Source: PALSA-607 sp036509315
Lineage (GTDB): Bacteria; Actinomycetota; Actinomycetes; Acidothermales; Acidothermaceae
Direction: 5' to 3'
Assembly (NCBI GenBank): GCA_036509315.1
Contig: DATCFU010000024.1
Coordinates: forward strand, 1-15,693
Length of the DNA stretch: 15,693 bases
The translations under genes and the position numbers were made by a program. The notes beneath the pieces were generated by a model, which worked only from the letters and a program-made list of their open reading frames with translations, made no database searches and had not been told where the DNA came from. Positions 7,084 through 14,613 of the stretch are shown here, one piece after another; position 1 is the first letter of the stretch; each line of letters opens with the position of its first letter.

Positions 7084-9073
7084 CGTTCGAAAACCACCAT
7101 GCCGTGCCCGTCGTCGAGATTGACGACTACGGTGGCGTACCCGTCCGCATAATCCACGTCGAGTTTGCGGCCGTGTGGCTGCAGTGTCGCGCGCGACGGT
7201 TCCCAGTCGCTCCGAACTGACACTGTCACCCCGACCAGCGGGAACGGATCGTGGACCATGTCGATGCCTTCGACCGCGCGGGTCAACGGGCTGACACCCT
7301 CCGCCTGCCGGGATGCAAGGAAGCTCAACAGATGGACCACGCGTGCGTCCCCCGTGTCGACGACCGTTGTCTCCAGATGACTCGGTCCATCGACGCGCAG
7401 CAATGGAACTGGCAACAGCCGGTCGAAACAGCGTCGCAACAGTTCGCGGTAGGCAACTGCGCCGTGCCGCCCGTACGCAGTGAAGATTGGGGCCGCGACC
7501 GTCGCAACGTTGCCGCGCATCGTGACGGCCGCATAACCGGATGCGACGTCGACCGTGTGTCGTCGTGGCCGGAGAAGTGCTCCCAGGTCCGCTCGAAGTA
7601 GGGGTTCATCGAGTCGAAGAGAATCTCCGTCCCTGGGCGCGCGGTCAGCTGCAGGGTCGGTTCGTACATCACGTGGGGAAACTGGTTCTCGTCGCCGGCC
7701 GTGTCCCACAGGAAGGTGTGTGAGTACGGCGATATCCCCTCGACGTCAACACCTTGCGCTTCCAGCAGGGCCCCGCCGTCCGCGTTCACCCCGGCCGCGC
7801 CGGCCACGAGTACGTGGCCGCCCGCCTGCAGGTAGGTGTCGAGCCGACCGGCTCCCATGCGATCGATGACCGTTGTTTCAGGGATGATGACCAGCGGGAC
7901 GCCGGAACAGTCGGCGTCAGGCGGCACGAGGGCGAACTGCACACGTAACTGCTGGAGTGCGCGCACGATGCCTACTCCGACCGGTCCCGGTGCATCTCCG
8001 AGCGCTGGGTCCATTAAGACGGCCACCTCGGTAACCGATCGGCCGTCGGTTACGAACGGTTCGCATCGTGCGAGGTGCCGAAAAGCGTCGCCGATCAGCT
8101 CATAACTCGCGGGCTCGAGCCGCCCACGGGGGTGTAGGAGGTCGCCGATGCCGGCCGAGACGCCGTGGGCGAGCATCTGACAGCACTCGTACTTCAGTGC
8201 GGTCGGCGGTTTCAAGCCGCCGCTGTCCCCCCACGACTTGTGAAAGCGACCTGTGTGAGCGAGCATCGGCACGCCGAGGGGTGCAACGAATCTCGCTACG
8301 TGGGGGAAGTATCCGTGTCCCCAGCCACCGGTCGGTAGCGCCTCAATCTCCACATGGCTGACGTACTTGATTTCCTCGATGAGGGCAGTCGTAGGGCGGC
8401 TGTTGAACCACACGCTCATCGGGGCGTCTGGCGCTAGGTGCGGCATGATCATGGACTGATAACGGCTCATGTAGCCGTGGGCGACGGCACGTGCGTGCAG
8501 CGCACGGTCTCCGGCGTCAGCTGGATCGAGGCCTGTTGCGCGCATGCGGGAGATGGCCCACGTGCTGGCGCTCGGCTGGTCCCAGCACATATCGAGGAAC
8601 ACGCCGTCGACGACGCCGAGGTGGTTCAAGACCTCGTCCAGCTGTGCTTCGAAGTACTCCGCGTACGGGCTCGACATGTCGAGCACCTGCCAGCCCGGCT
8701 CGAAAACACCACGCGAGAGCTTGACCGCACGTAGGTCTTCGGCGACCGCGATCCAGTCCGGGAAACTGTTCGCCGCGTACTCATCGACCTGCAGGCTGAG
8801 GTAGATCGGTGCGCGGATTCCGACCCGATGCAACGCATCTATCTGCTCACCAAGCAGGTCGAGCGACTTCGGCAGGCCGGGGTGCCGCTCGGGTCGGTCT
8901 GTCTCGTAGTACAGATGACCATGGTGACATTTCGCGAACACTGTGACGCTTTGGACGGCTGCCTGCTGGAAGGTGGCGGCGAACTCGTCGGCTTTGAAAT
9001 TGCTGGCAACATCATCGATCGCAGGCCCGGTATGGAAGTCCAGGTGCACCGTTCGGGTCGGCAGTCGTGTCAT
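7080..9073 (-). pseudogene. GHL6 / GH42M-type glycoside hydrolase, possible GH151-like alpha-L-fucosidase, interrupted by one frameshift
   Basis: An ATG at 9073 opens a frame of 506 clearly conserved residues. Homology then jumps to another frame at about 7556 and continues for some 158 residues to the TGA at 7080. Joined, the product has about 664 residues, a normal length. Residues 1-340 form a TIM-barrel hydrolase: VDGVFLDMCWDQ with acidic D161, then WGHGYFPHVARF, HTGRFHKSWGDSGG and KYECCQMLAHGVSAGIGDLLHPRG. Residues about 345-520 are a beta-galactosidase trimerisation-like domain with NPYFERTWEHFSGH and GNVATVAAPIF, followed by a small C-terminal beta domain. Proteins of this make-up include GH151 alpha-L-fucosidases, which would suit the neighbouring sugar operon, but specificity cannot be read here. 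No signal peptide is seen, so it would act in the cytosol on imported oligosaccharides. The break may be real or a sequencing error. Confidence 0.75.
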
Positions 9074-9122
9074 GGCAGTCGCTTTCGGGTGAGAAATGGC
9101 TGAGGGGGCGCGCATAGGACGT

Positions 9123-9941
9123 TCAATCCTTGACCGCACCCCCGGTGAGTCCGCCGGTGATGAATCGAAGTCCGAAGATGACCAGCAGCACTGCCGGTAC
9201 GGCGAGTACGACGAGGCTGGCGTCATAGCGCGCGGCGTCGATCGGGCTCTCGGTCAGCGTCGCGTGAAAGCTCTGTACGGCCTGTGCGGCGGTCGTCTTC
9301 TTCGGATCGGAAAAGAAGATGACCGGCCAGAGGAAGTCCTGCAACGACCACATGAAACACAAGACGGTCAGGTTGACCACTGCGGGCTTCGCGATTGGCA
9401 GGAAGACCTTGGTGAAGATTTGCCAGTGGTCGGCCTGATCGACGATCGCGGCCTCTATGAGGGCGTCGGGCACGTTGTCGCGGAAGTTGCGCATCAAGAG
9501 AACGCCGAACGGAATGGTGAGCGCAGCCTCCGGTACTGCAACTCCGGCGTAGTTGTTGAAAAGGTGCGCTTGGTGTGTCACGTAGTACAGCGGCACCAGG
9601 ATCGCGGTGCCAGGTATTGCCAGGAACAAGATGCTTCCGTAGTAGAAGAGGTTCCGGCCGGCGAATTGCAGTTTTGAGAAGGCGTATCCCGCCATCGTCG
9701 AGACGCTGACGACGATCGACGCATGAAGCGCGTCGACAATAAGCGAGTTGATGTAGGTCTTCCAGATCGCGATTCCGCCGAGCGGTCTGGTGAACAAGGA
9801 GGTGAAGTTCGACAGTCCGCCCCCGCGGAGCGCCTCGGTCATCGCCGAGTAGAGGGGGAAAAGGAAGGCGATCGCCATGACAGCCAGGATCAGCCGGTCG
9901 CGGCGCCGACGGGCGATGAGGCCGAGCGCGCCATCGGTCAT
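9123..9941 (-). CDS. Carbohydrate ABC transporter permease, MalG type (CUT1)
   Basis: The 272-residue inner-membrane protein has six hydrophobic segments, beginning with LILAVMAIAFLFPLYSAMTEAL. The cytoplasmic EAA loop EAAIVDQADHWQIFTKVFLPIAKP (long motif around 9440-9370) is the contact site for the ATPase. The C terminus ITGGLTGGAVKD is a standard MalG-family ending. It starts with an ATG overlapping the stop of the MalF-type gene (ATGA) and lies 49 nt upstream of the glycosidase, so permease and hydrolase form one operon. The usual partners, a solute-binding protein and a full MalF-type permease, are missing or truncated. As in most CUT1 systems, no dedicated ATPase is found here; a shared MsiK-like ATPase would be used. 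The gene itself looks intact but is probably orphaned. Confidence 0.9.
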   Translation of the reverse strand: MTDGALGLIARRRRDRLILAVMAIAFLFPLYSAMTEALRGGGLSNFTSLFTRPLGGIAIWKTYINSLIVDALHASIVVSVSTMAGYAFSKLQFAGRNLFYYGSILFLAIPGTAILVPLYYVTHQAHLFNNYAGVAVPEAALTIPFGVLLMRNFRDNVPDALIEAAIVDQADHWQIFTKVFLPIAKPAVVNLTVLCFMWSLQDFLWPVIFFSDPKKTTAAQAVQSFHATLTESPIDAARYDASLVVLAVPAVLLVIFGLRFITGGLTGGAVKD

Positions 9942-10201
9942 CTGGAGCCCCGTCGCGTGAACAGCATCTGAACGGCAGAGCCAAGAAGAGCGACGACCAG
10001 AACGACGACCGACGCCGCGGATGCAAACCCGATCGTGGAACCTGCCGAGGTGACGTATCCGTAGATGTAGGTGCCTACGACCTCGGTGTTGTCGGAGGGA
10101 CCGCCACCAGTCGACAGCAGCACGATCTCAAAGGCACGAAACGAGCCCAGCAGCAACGCAAGAATGATGGTGATGTGCGTCGCCCGCAGCATCGGATGCA
10201 T
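9938..10201 (-). pseudogene. Carbohydrate ABC transporter permease, MalF type, C-terminal remnant
   Basis: Only the last 88 or so residues of a MalF-type permease are left. They start at HPMLRATHITIILALLLGSF, followed by FRAFEIVLLSTGGGPSDNT, which is the family's invariant 'TGGGP' periplasmic segment, and two final membrane helices. Full-length members have about 290-310 residues. The EAA loop and the first four helices are absent. The minus frame is open upstream to 10309, but that stretch has no permease homology. On the plus strand the same DNA soon encodes a chemoreceptor-like segment. The break point is near 10195-10210. The truncated product cannot form a working transporter. Confidence 0.82.
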
Positions 10202-10232
10202 CCGCGATCGGTCCGCGGAATGCCAAGTCAGG

Positions 10233-10436
10233 TTCGAGGAGTCGGCACCCGCCATGCACGCCGTCAGCGAGTGGCTGACGGGGATGGGCGCACGCATCGA
10301 CACGATCACCGATCAGCTTCGAGAGGTCGGCGATGCCGCATCGCGGATCGGCCGCATCGCCACGCAGACCCACATCCTGGCGCTGAACGCGAGCATCGGG
10401 GCCACGGCCCGAGTCTTCGAGGGAGATCGGGCCTAG
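10233..10436 (+). pseudogene. Methyl-accepting chemotaxis protein signalling-tip fragment
   Basis: The plus frame encodes heptad-like helix sequence (MGARIDTITDQLREVG) leading into IGRIATQTHILALNASI, which matches the conserved hairpin tip of chemoreceptors (I..IA.QTN.LALNA.IEAARA). After ASI the match decays and a TAG ends the frame at 10436. The second arm of the hairpin, any membrane segments and a credible start are missing. An ATG at 10254 exists but has no convincing context. It lies head to head with the MalF remnant, which shows two unrelated gene pieces joined here. Confidence 0.6.
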
Positions 10437-10443
10437 TCCCGGC

Positions 10444-10857
10444 TTGTATCGCATCACTCTGGCGGCAAGGCCCGACGAGGTACGGCCGCATGTGTACGTA
10501 GGCGAGTCGGACAACCTGCAGCGCCGCGCGAGCCACTACCGCAATCCTGGCGCGGCGCAGCAAACGAACATTCGCCTCAACGCAATGCTTCGTTCACACC
10601 TTGAAGGCGGAGGCATCGTAGCCCTCGACGTGATCACGGAGGCATTCGTTGCCGTGGCCGTCGGGACCGCCGCAGTGTCACTCGACCTTCGCGCGGCCAC
10701 GGCGCGTCGGCTAGCTGAAAATGCGGGGTTGTCGGCATCGCACTCGCAGGCGCGGCCGACTTGGCGAACCTGTAAGGGCCTCGTTACCTTGCGACCCACT
10801 GCGCACTCAAGAGTGTGGAGCGCTGCCGCACATCGACTCCGCAGGCCCGGTACCTAG
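10444..10857 (+). CDS. GIY-YIG nuclease family protein, damaged at both ends
   Basis: The frame encodes (G)LYRI followed by VYVGESDNLQRRASHYRNPG and QQTNIRLNAML. These are the GIY and YIG strands, the catalytic arginine region and the following helix of a small actinobacterial GIY-YIG family. LDLRAATARRLAENA near residue 85 is also typical of the family's end. The only start is a TTG at 10444, which falls inside the GIY motif and cuts off its glycine (codon 10441-10443). The frame is open upstream to a TGA at 10384-10386 without ATG or GTG. The natural N terminus is therefore missing. Residues after about 100 look like run-on translation. Function in such orphans is unknown; DNA cleavage is the family activity. 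Confidence 0.6.
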   Translation: MYRITLAARPDEVRPHVYVGESDNLQRRASHYRNPGAAQQTNIRLNAMLRSHLEGGGIVALDVITEAFVAVAVGTAAVSLDLRAATARRLAENAGLSASHSQARPTWRTCKGLVTLRPTAHSRVWSAAAHRLRRPGT

Positions 10858-10865
10858 CCCGGGCC
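10844..10865. terminator. GC-rich hairpin between convergent remnants
   Basis: GGCCCGG (10844-10850) pairs with CCGGGCC (10859-10865) across an 8-nt loop. It sits between the GIY-YIG gene end and the MFS remnant on the other strand. No T-run follows on either side, so it is at best a weak or factor-assisted terminator. Confidence 0.25.
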
Positions 10866-10867
10866 GT

Positions 10868-11090
10868 TCAGCCAACAGGTGAGGTTTTCGCCAGCATCGC
10901 GCTCACATAGCCCGCCTTCGTCGGCGAGTGCGTCACCGCGAGAGCCGGCATAGGGTAAGCGATGCTCGAGACGCTTGAGCCAAAGCTCGACAGCAGCTGT
11001 CCGCCTGAAGCAAGACGAAGTCGCGGTTACGCCGAAGCGGAACCGACGCGCTTACGTCTGCAGGCGCACCCCCCGACCGCAATGTCACGA
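10868..11090 (-). pseudogene. MFS transporter N-terminal remnant with frameshift
   Basis: On the minus strand one frame gives PLRRNRDFVLL. A neighbouring frame continues at about 11010 with GGQLLSSFGSSVSSIAYP and then ALAVTHSPTKAGYVSAM. Together these reproduce the N terminus and first membrane helices of an EntS-like major facilitator (LRNRDF.LL..GQ..S.FGS.VS.IAYP). A TGA at 10868-10870 ends it after about 65 residues, where a full transporter has about 400. It is a short, broken piece with no function expected. Confidence 0.6.
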
Positions 11091-11321
11091 CAACGAGACT
11101 GCCAGACAGGTCAACGGTTGGCGCCGCACCCGGGCGGTCCGGCACTCTGTTTCCGTTGACTGGGCGCATTCCAGGACGGCTGTCCCTACTCCCGATCTCT
11201 GAATGGGCGTCCCGGGTCGGCCGGCTTGGGCGCTCGGGTGCAGAGCAGATGCTGCTCTATTGATGCCGTCCTCGCGCAGCGATGCCTTGCGTTTGTCACG
11301 GGTTCCGGCACTATCGGTTGC
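11091..11321. other. Intergenic stretch upstream of the methyltransferase; nothing recognised
   Basis: About 230 bases with only short, non-conserved open frames on both strands. I see no tRNA, clear promoter or repeat. It may hold the methyltransferase promoter; a TTGTCA occurs at 11293-11298, but no -10 box stands at a proper distance. Confidence 0.5.
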
Positions 11322-12167
11322 ATGGCCGACACCTCGCCGCATGACGGCGCCCTGGAGTTCTACGACGATCTGGCCGACACCTACGATCGGATCTACCCCG
11401 ATTGGGACGCCTCTATCGTGCGCCAGGCTGCGGCACTCGACGCACTAATCCGCCGGCAACTGGGGCCCGGCCAGGTCCGGTGTCTGGACTGTGCGTGCGG
11501 CATCGGCACCCAGCTGATCGGTTTGGCCGCTCTGGGGTACGTCATGTCTGGCACCGATCTGAGCCCCGCTGCCGCTGCTCGGGCGAAGCGCGAATGCTCT
11601 GAACGCGGATTGATCGCCGACGTCCGCGCAGCGGACATGCGTGACTTACCGCACGATGACGCCGGGTTTGACGCCGTGGTGTGTGCGGACAACTCGCTGC
11701 CGCACTTGCTGACGGATGCAGACGTCTTGCAGGCTTTGCGTGAGATGCGGCGCGTTTCTCGGCCCGGCGCGGTGATCGTGATCACGACCCGTGACTACGA
11801 CGGTGTCCTCACCGAGCGTCCCACGACCGCCCCCGTCCAGCGTTCGAGTGAGGGCGAGCAGCGCACGGTGACCACCCAACTGTGGGACTGGCGGGCCGGT
11901 TCGAATGTGTATGACCTCACGCACTTGCAGATGCGTGAGGTGCAACCGGGGCAGTGGGAGGCGACAACAAGGACGACGTCCTATCGGGCATGGTCCCGCT
12001 CGGAGCTGAGCACTCGCAACTCACGCTGGCCTGCACGATGTGCGGTGGGTGGACCCTGTGGAGAGCGGGTTCTTCCAGCCCGTCATGCTCGCGCTCCGCT
12101 GATCGCGATCACGACGCTGCCACCCACGCACATGGTTGGTCGGCTACCGGCGGTCCCGCACGCGTAA
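11322..12167 (+). CDS. Class I SAM-dependent methyltransferase (glycine/sarcosine N-methyltransferase-like), 3' frameshift
   Basis: The ATG at 11322 opens a typical class I methyltransferase. FYDDLADTYDRIYPDWDASI (11-32) resembles glycine/sarcosine N-methyltransferases. Motif I is LDCACGIGT (55-63), D79 in GTDLS is the acidic residue after strand 2, AADMRDLP lies at 103-110, and VVCADNSLPHLL is motif IV. The frame is good to about residue 228 (near 12005). Beyond that the normal family ending appears in another frame (ALATHAGLHDVRWVDP then GFFQPVMLALR) and stops at 12100-12102. The literal frame instead runs on to 12167 and slightly overlaps the convergent ATPase gene. The intact protein would have about 260 residues. 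Substrate is unknown; a small amine or amino acid is possible. Confidence 0.82.
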   Translation: MADTSPHDGALEFYDDLADTYDRIYPDWDASIVRQAAALDALIRRQLGPGQVRCLDCACGIGTQLIGLAALGYVMSGTDLSPAAAARAKRECSERGLIADVRAADMRDLPHDDAGFDAVVCADNSLPHLLTDADVLQALREMRRVSRPGAVIVITTRDYDGVLTERPTTAPVQRSSEGEQRTVTTQLWDWRAGSNVYDLTHLQMREVQPGQWEATTRTTSYRAWSRSELSTRNSRWPARCAVGGPCGERVLPARHARAPLIAITTLPPTHMVGRLPAVPHA

Positions 12168-12707
12168 CGGGCGACACGGCGCAGGGGCCGGCGCTGACAG
12201 ACCCCTCGCGATCTGCTGAGCGGCCTGGTCGGCCGTGAGGTGGTTGGTGTCGATGACCTCGGCCTCGGCGTGCAGCCATACGCGAGCTGCCTCGTCGTAA
12301 GCCTCCAGGTATCTAAGGCGGAACGGGGACGGGATAGCGTGCTCACCTTCGATGCGCTTGCGCAGGGTGTCATGGTCAGCATGAAGCACGAAGTGGCGCA
12401 CTGGAATGCCATGTCCAGCCAGGCCCGCGGCGATCTCGCGCCAATAGGACTCGACTAACACTGTCATGGGCATCACCAATGTGCCGCCGGTGTAGTCCAG
12501 CACGCGGACAGCAGTCTCGACGACGAGCGGTCGCCACGGCGGCCAGTGCTGGAAGTTGTCCGTCACCGGCAGCCCCGGCGTGATGTCCATGAGTGTCTCG
12601 CCGACCTTCTCGGCGTCGAAGACTCGCGAATCCGGAATCAAGTGCTGCACGAGCGCACCTGTCGTCGTCTTGCCTGCACCGTGGGTGCCGTTGATCCAGA
12701 CGATCAC
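12144..12707 (-). CDS. Small P-loop ATPase/kinase-like protein (AAA family, TmrB-like)
   Basis: The 187-residue protein begins MIVWINGTHGAGKTTTGAL, with Walker A GTHGAGKT at residues 7-14. VFDAEKVG (29-36), the PPWRPLVVETAVRVLDY helix and the lid-like LHADHDTLRKRIEGE follow. This layout is that of small nucleoside- or antibiotic-kinase-like P-loop proteins often named AAA ATPase or tunicamycin-resistance (TmrB) related. The substrate is unknown. I prefer the GTG at 12707 because relatives start directly at this strand; the frame is also open to a TTG at 12737. It is convergent with the methyltransferase and codirectional with the downstream end of the ABC exporter, 143 nt away. Confidence 0.8.
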   Translation of the reverse strand: MIVWINGTHGAGKTTTGALVQHLIPDSRVFDAEKVGETLMDITPGLPVTDNFQHWPPWRPLVVETAVRVLDYTGGTLVMPMTVLVESYWREIAAGLAGHGIPVRHFVLHADHDTLRKRIEGEHAIPSPFRLRYLEAYDEAARVWLHAEAEVIDTNHLTADQAAQQIARGLSAPAPAPCRPLRVRDRR

Positions 12708-12834
12708 GGGACTCAATGTAGCGCGGTGCCGACCCAATCACCCGGTCGTTGCGCAGCCCGGCCGACCCGATCTAGTCGAGGTGCGGATGCATCAACGACA
12801 CAAAGATAATCTGTGGGCCATGCCCGATGAGGTG

Positions 12835-14613
12835 CTAGCCGGCTATCGGTTTACCCACGCCAGGCGTGCCACAGCGCTGCGTATTCGCCGCCTTCGCGTA
12901 ACAGTGCGTCGTGTGGACCGATCTCGATGATGCGCCCTCCTGTATCAGTGCGACTCGATCGGCGGCGTGTGCGGTGTGGAGACGGTGTGCGATGGCGATG
13001 ACGGTGCGTCCCTGCAGGACATTTGCAAGGGCGCGTTCGATGCGGCGCGCGGAGGTTGGGTCCATCAGGGCGGTTGCTTCGTCGAGGATGACGGTGTGCG
13101 GGTCGGCCAGGATGACTCTGGCCAGTGCCAGCTGCTGAATTTGCGCGGCGTCGAGTGTGAGGCTGCTGCCGACGTTGGTGTTGAGGCCTTCGGGTAGGTC
13201 GAGCACCCAGCTAGCTTCCACGGTGCCCAGTGCCTGATGCAGTTGGTCGTCGGTGGCGTTGGGGGCTGCGAGCAAAAGATTGTCGCGGATCGTGCCAACG
13301 AACAGATGTTGTTCTTCAGTGATGAGCAGAACGTGTTGACGCAGCGATTCGGGCGCTAGGTCGGCGATTGGGACCTGGCCGATCGTCACGCTACCGATCC
13401 GGGGTCGGTCGATGCCGGCCAGGAGTCGACCTAGCGTCGTTTTGCCTGCGCCGGAGGGTCCGACGAGGGCGAGCCGCTCCCCTGGTTCGACGGTGAGGCT
13501 GACTGCCGAGAGCACATCAACGCCGCCGGTGTAGGCGTAGTGAACACCGTCGGCTTCGATCCGATCGCCCTCAGGTGTCGCGATCGAAGTATTGGTGGAT
13601 GGCTCTTGCCGAGCCACGCTAGCGAGTCCTTCGACGCGAGCGAAGGATGCGCCGCTGCTTTGTAGCTGCTCCACCCACACCAAGATCGTGTCAAGCGGCT
13701 GCGACAGCTGCCGCATGTAGAGCGCCGCCGCGACGACGGCGCCGGTGCTGAGCTGCCGGTGGTCGTGCAGGACACCGCCGACGACCAAGATGAGTACGAC
13801 CGGGATGACGTAGGAGATATCCACACTCGGATACAGCACACTGCGCAGGAACAGCGTCCTGGTCTGCGTTTGGCGGCTGGTGCTGACGGCGTCCTGACGA
13901 GCCTTCCTGCGTTGTTCTTGAAGTCCCAGCGCCTCGATGGTCCGAGCCCCCCGAACTGATGCGGTGAGTTGCTCGGCCAGAACAGAACTCGCAGCCCCTT
14001 GGGCCAGGTAGGCGTCTCGCGCCCGGCGCAGGTACCAAACCGAAGAGACCACGATGCCAAGCAAACCGACCAGACCACACAGGCCAAGCAGCGGACTCGC
14101 TAAGAATACGGCGACGAAAATGAATAGCCCCTGCAACGCGGCGATGATCACGACCGGTCCCGCATCGCGCAGGCTGGCCCCGATCGCGGAGATATCGCCG
14201 GTCCCCCGAGCGGCCAGATCGCCAGTCCCCGTTCGCTCCACTAGCCCCGCCGGGATAGCGAGCACCCGGTCCATGAACTGCTCCCGGATGCGCGACTGGA
14301 CCCGTTCTCCGAACCGGCGGCCGACTAGCTCGCCATAGCGGGTAAGCACCAGCTGCGCGAACGCGAACGAGACAACCGCCCCTGCGAGGCGGTCGATCGC
14401 GCTCAGCGGCGCGCGCGCCTGAATGTCGTTGATGATGCGCCCAAGCAGCCATGGGCTGGCCAGACCTGCCGCAGCCGCGAGTCCAGTCAACGTGACCGTC
14501 GCCGTGAAACTGCCGGCGTTGAAGCGGATCAGCTCAAGTGCTGCTCGGCGCACTTGTGCACGGTCAGCGACTGGCAGCACGCCCGCCGTCGACTCCCGAT
14601 CCGTCGCCGTCAC
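12835..14613 (-). CDS. ABC exporter half-transporter with functional Walker motifs and degenerate signature; C-terminal frameshift
   Basis: The 592-residue frame combines an exporter membrane domain (about 30-320, six helices) with an NBD (350-565). Walker A is GPSGAGKTT (385-393), Walker B TVILDEA keeps the catalytic Glu, and AIAHRL keeps the switch His (H543). The signature is LDAAQ (487-491) in place of LSGGQ, and the Q-loop reads TEEQHLF. It begins with a GTG that overlaps the upstream gene's TGA (GTGA), so the two halves are co-translated. Near 12933 the frame loses homology after LIQEG. Adding one base restores RIIEIGPHDALLREGGEYAA and an end at a TAA (12851-12853), so the last 30 or so residues as written are probably wrong. 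It presumably works in the membrane as a heterodimer with the neighbouring half-transporter. The cargo is unknown. Confidence 0.9.
   Translation of the reverse strand: MTATDRESTAGVLPVADRAQVRRAALELIRFNAGSFTATVTLTGLAAAAGLASPWLLGRIINDIQARAPLSAIDRLAGAVVSFAFAQLVLTRYGELVGRRFGERVQSRIREQFMDRVLAIPAGLVERTGTGDLAARGTGDISAIGASLRDAGPVVIIAALQGLFIFVAVFLASPLLGLCGLVGLLGIVVSSVWYLRRARDAYLAQGAASSVLAEQLTASVRGARTIEALGLQEQRRKARQDAVSTSRQTQTRTLFLRSVLYPSVDISYVIPVVLILVVGGVLHDHRQLSTGAVVAAALYMRQLSQPLDTILVWVEQLQSSGASFARVEGLASVARQEPSTNTSIATPEGDRIEADGVHYAYTGGVDVLSAVSLTVEPGERLALVGPSGAGKTTLGRLLAGIDRPRIGSVTIGQVPIADLAPESLRQHVLLITEEQHLFVGTIRDNLLLAAPNATDDQLHQALGTVEASWVLDLPEGLNTNVGSSLTLDAAQIQQLALARVILADPHTVILDEATALMDPTSARRIERALANVLQGRTVIAIAHRLHTAHAADRVALIQEGASSRSVHTTHCYAKAANTQRCGTPGVGKPIAG

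Noticed and set aside
10071..10232. Upstream extension of the chemoreceptor-like frame
   Set aside because: It lies antisense to the MalF remnant, and its translation has no chemoreceptor character.
10900..11000. Possible tRNA or attachment-site remnant in the debris region
   Set aside because: No cloverleaf or T-arm sequence could be folded by eye; the MFS remnant explains the region better.
12101..12110. GATCGCGATC palindrome between the methyltransferase and the ATPase
   Set aside because: Ten bases without loop or T-run; common in GC-rich DNA and not a terminator.
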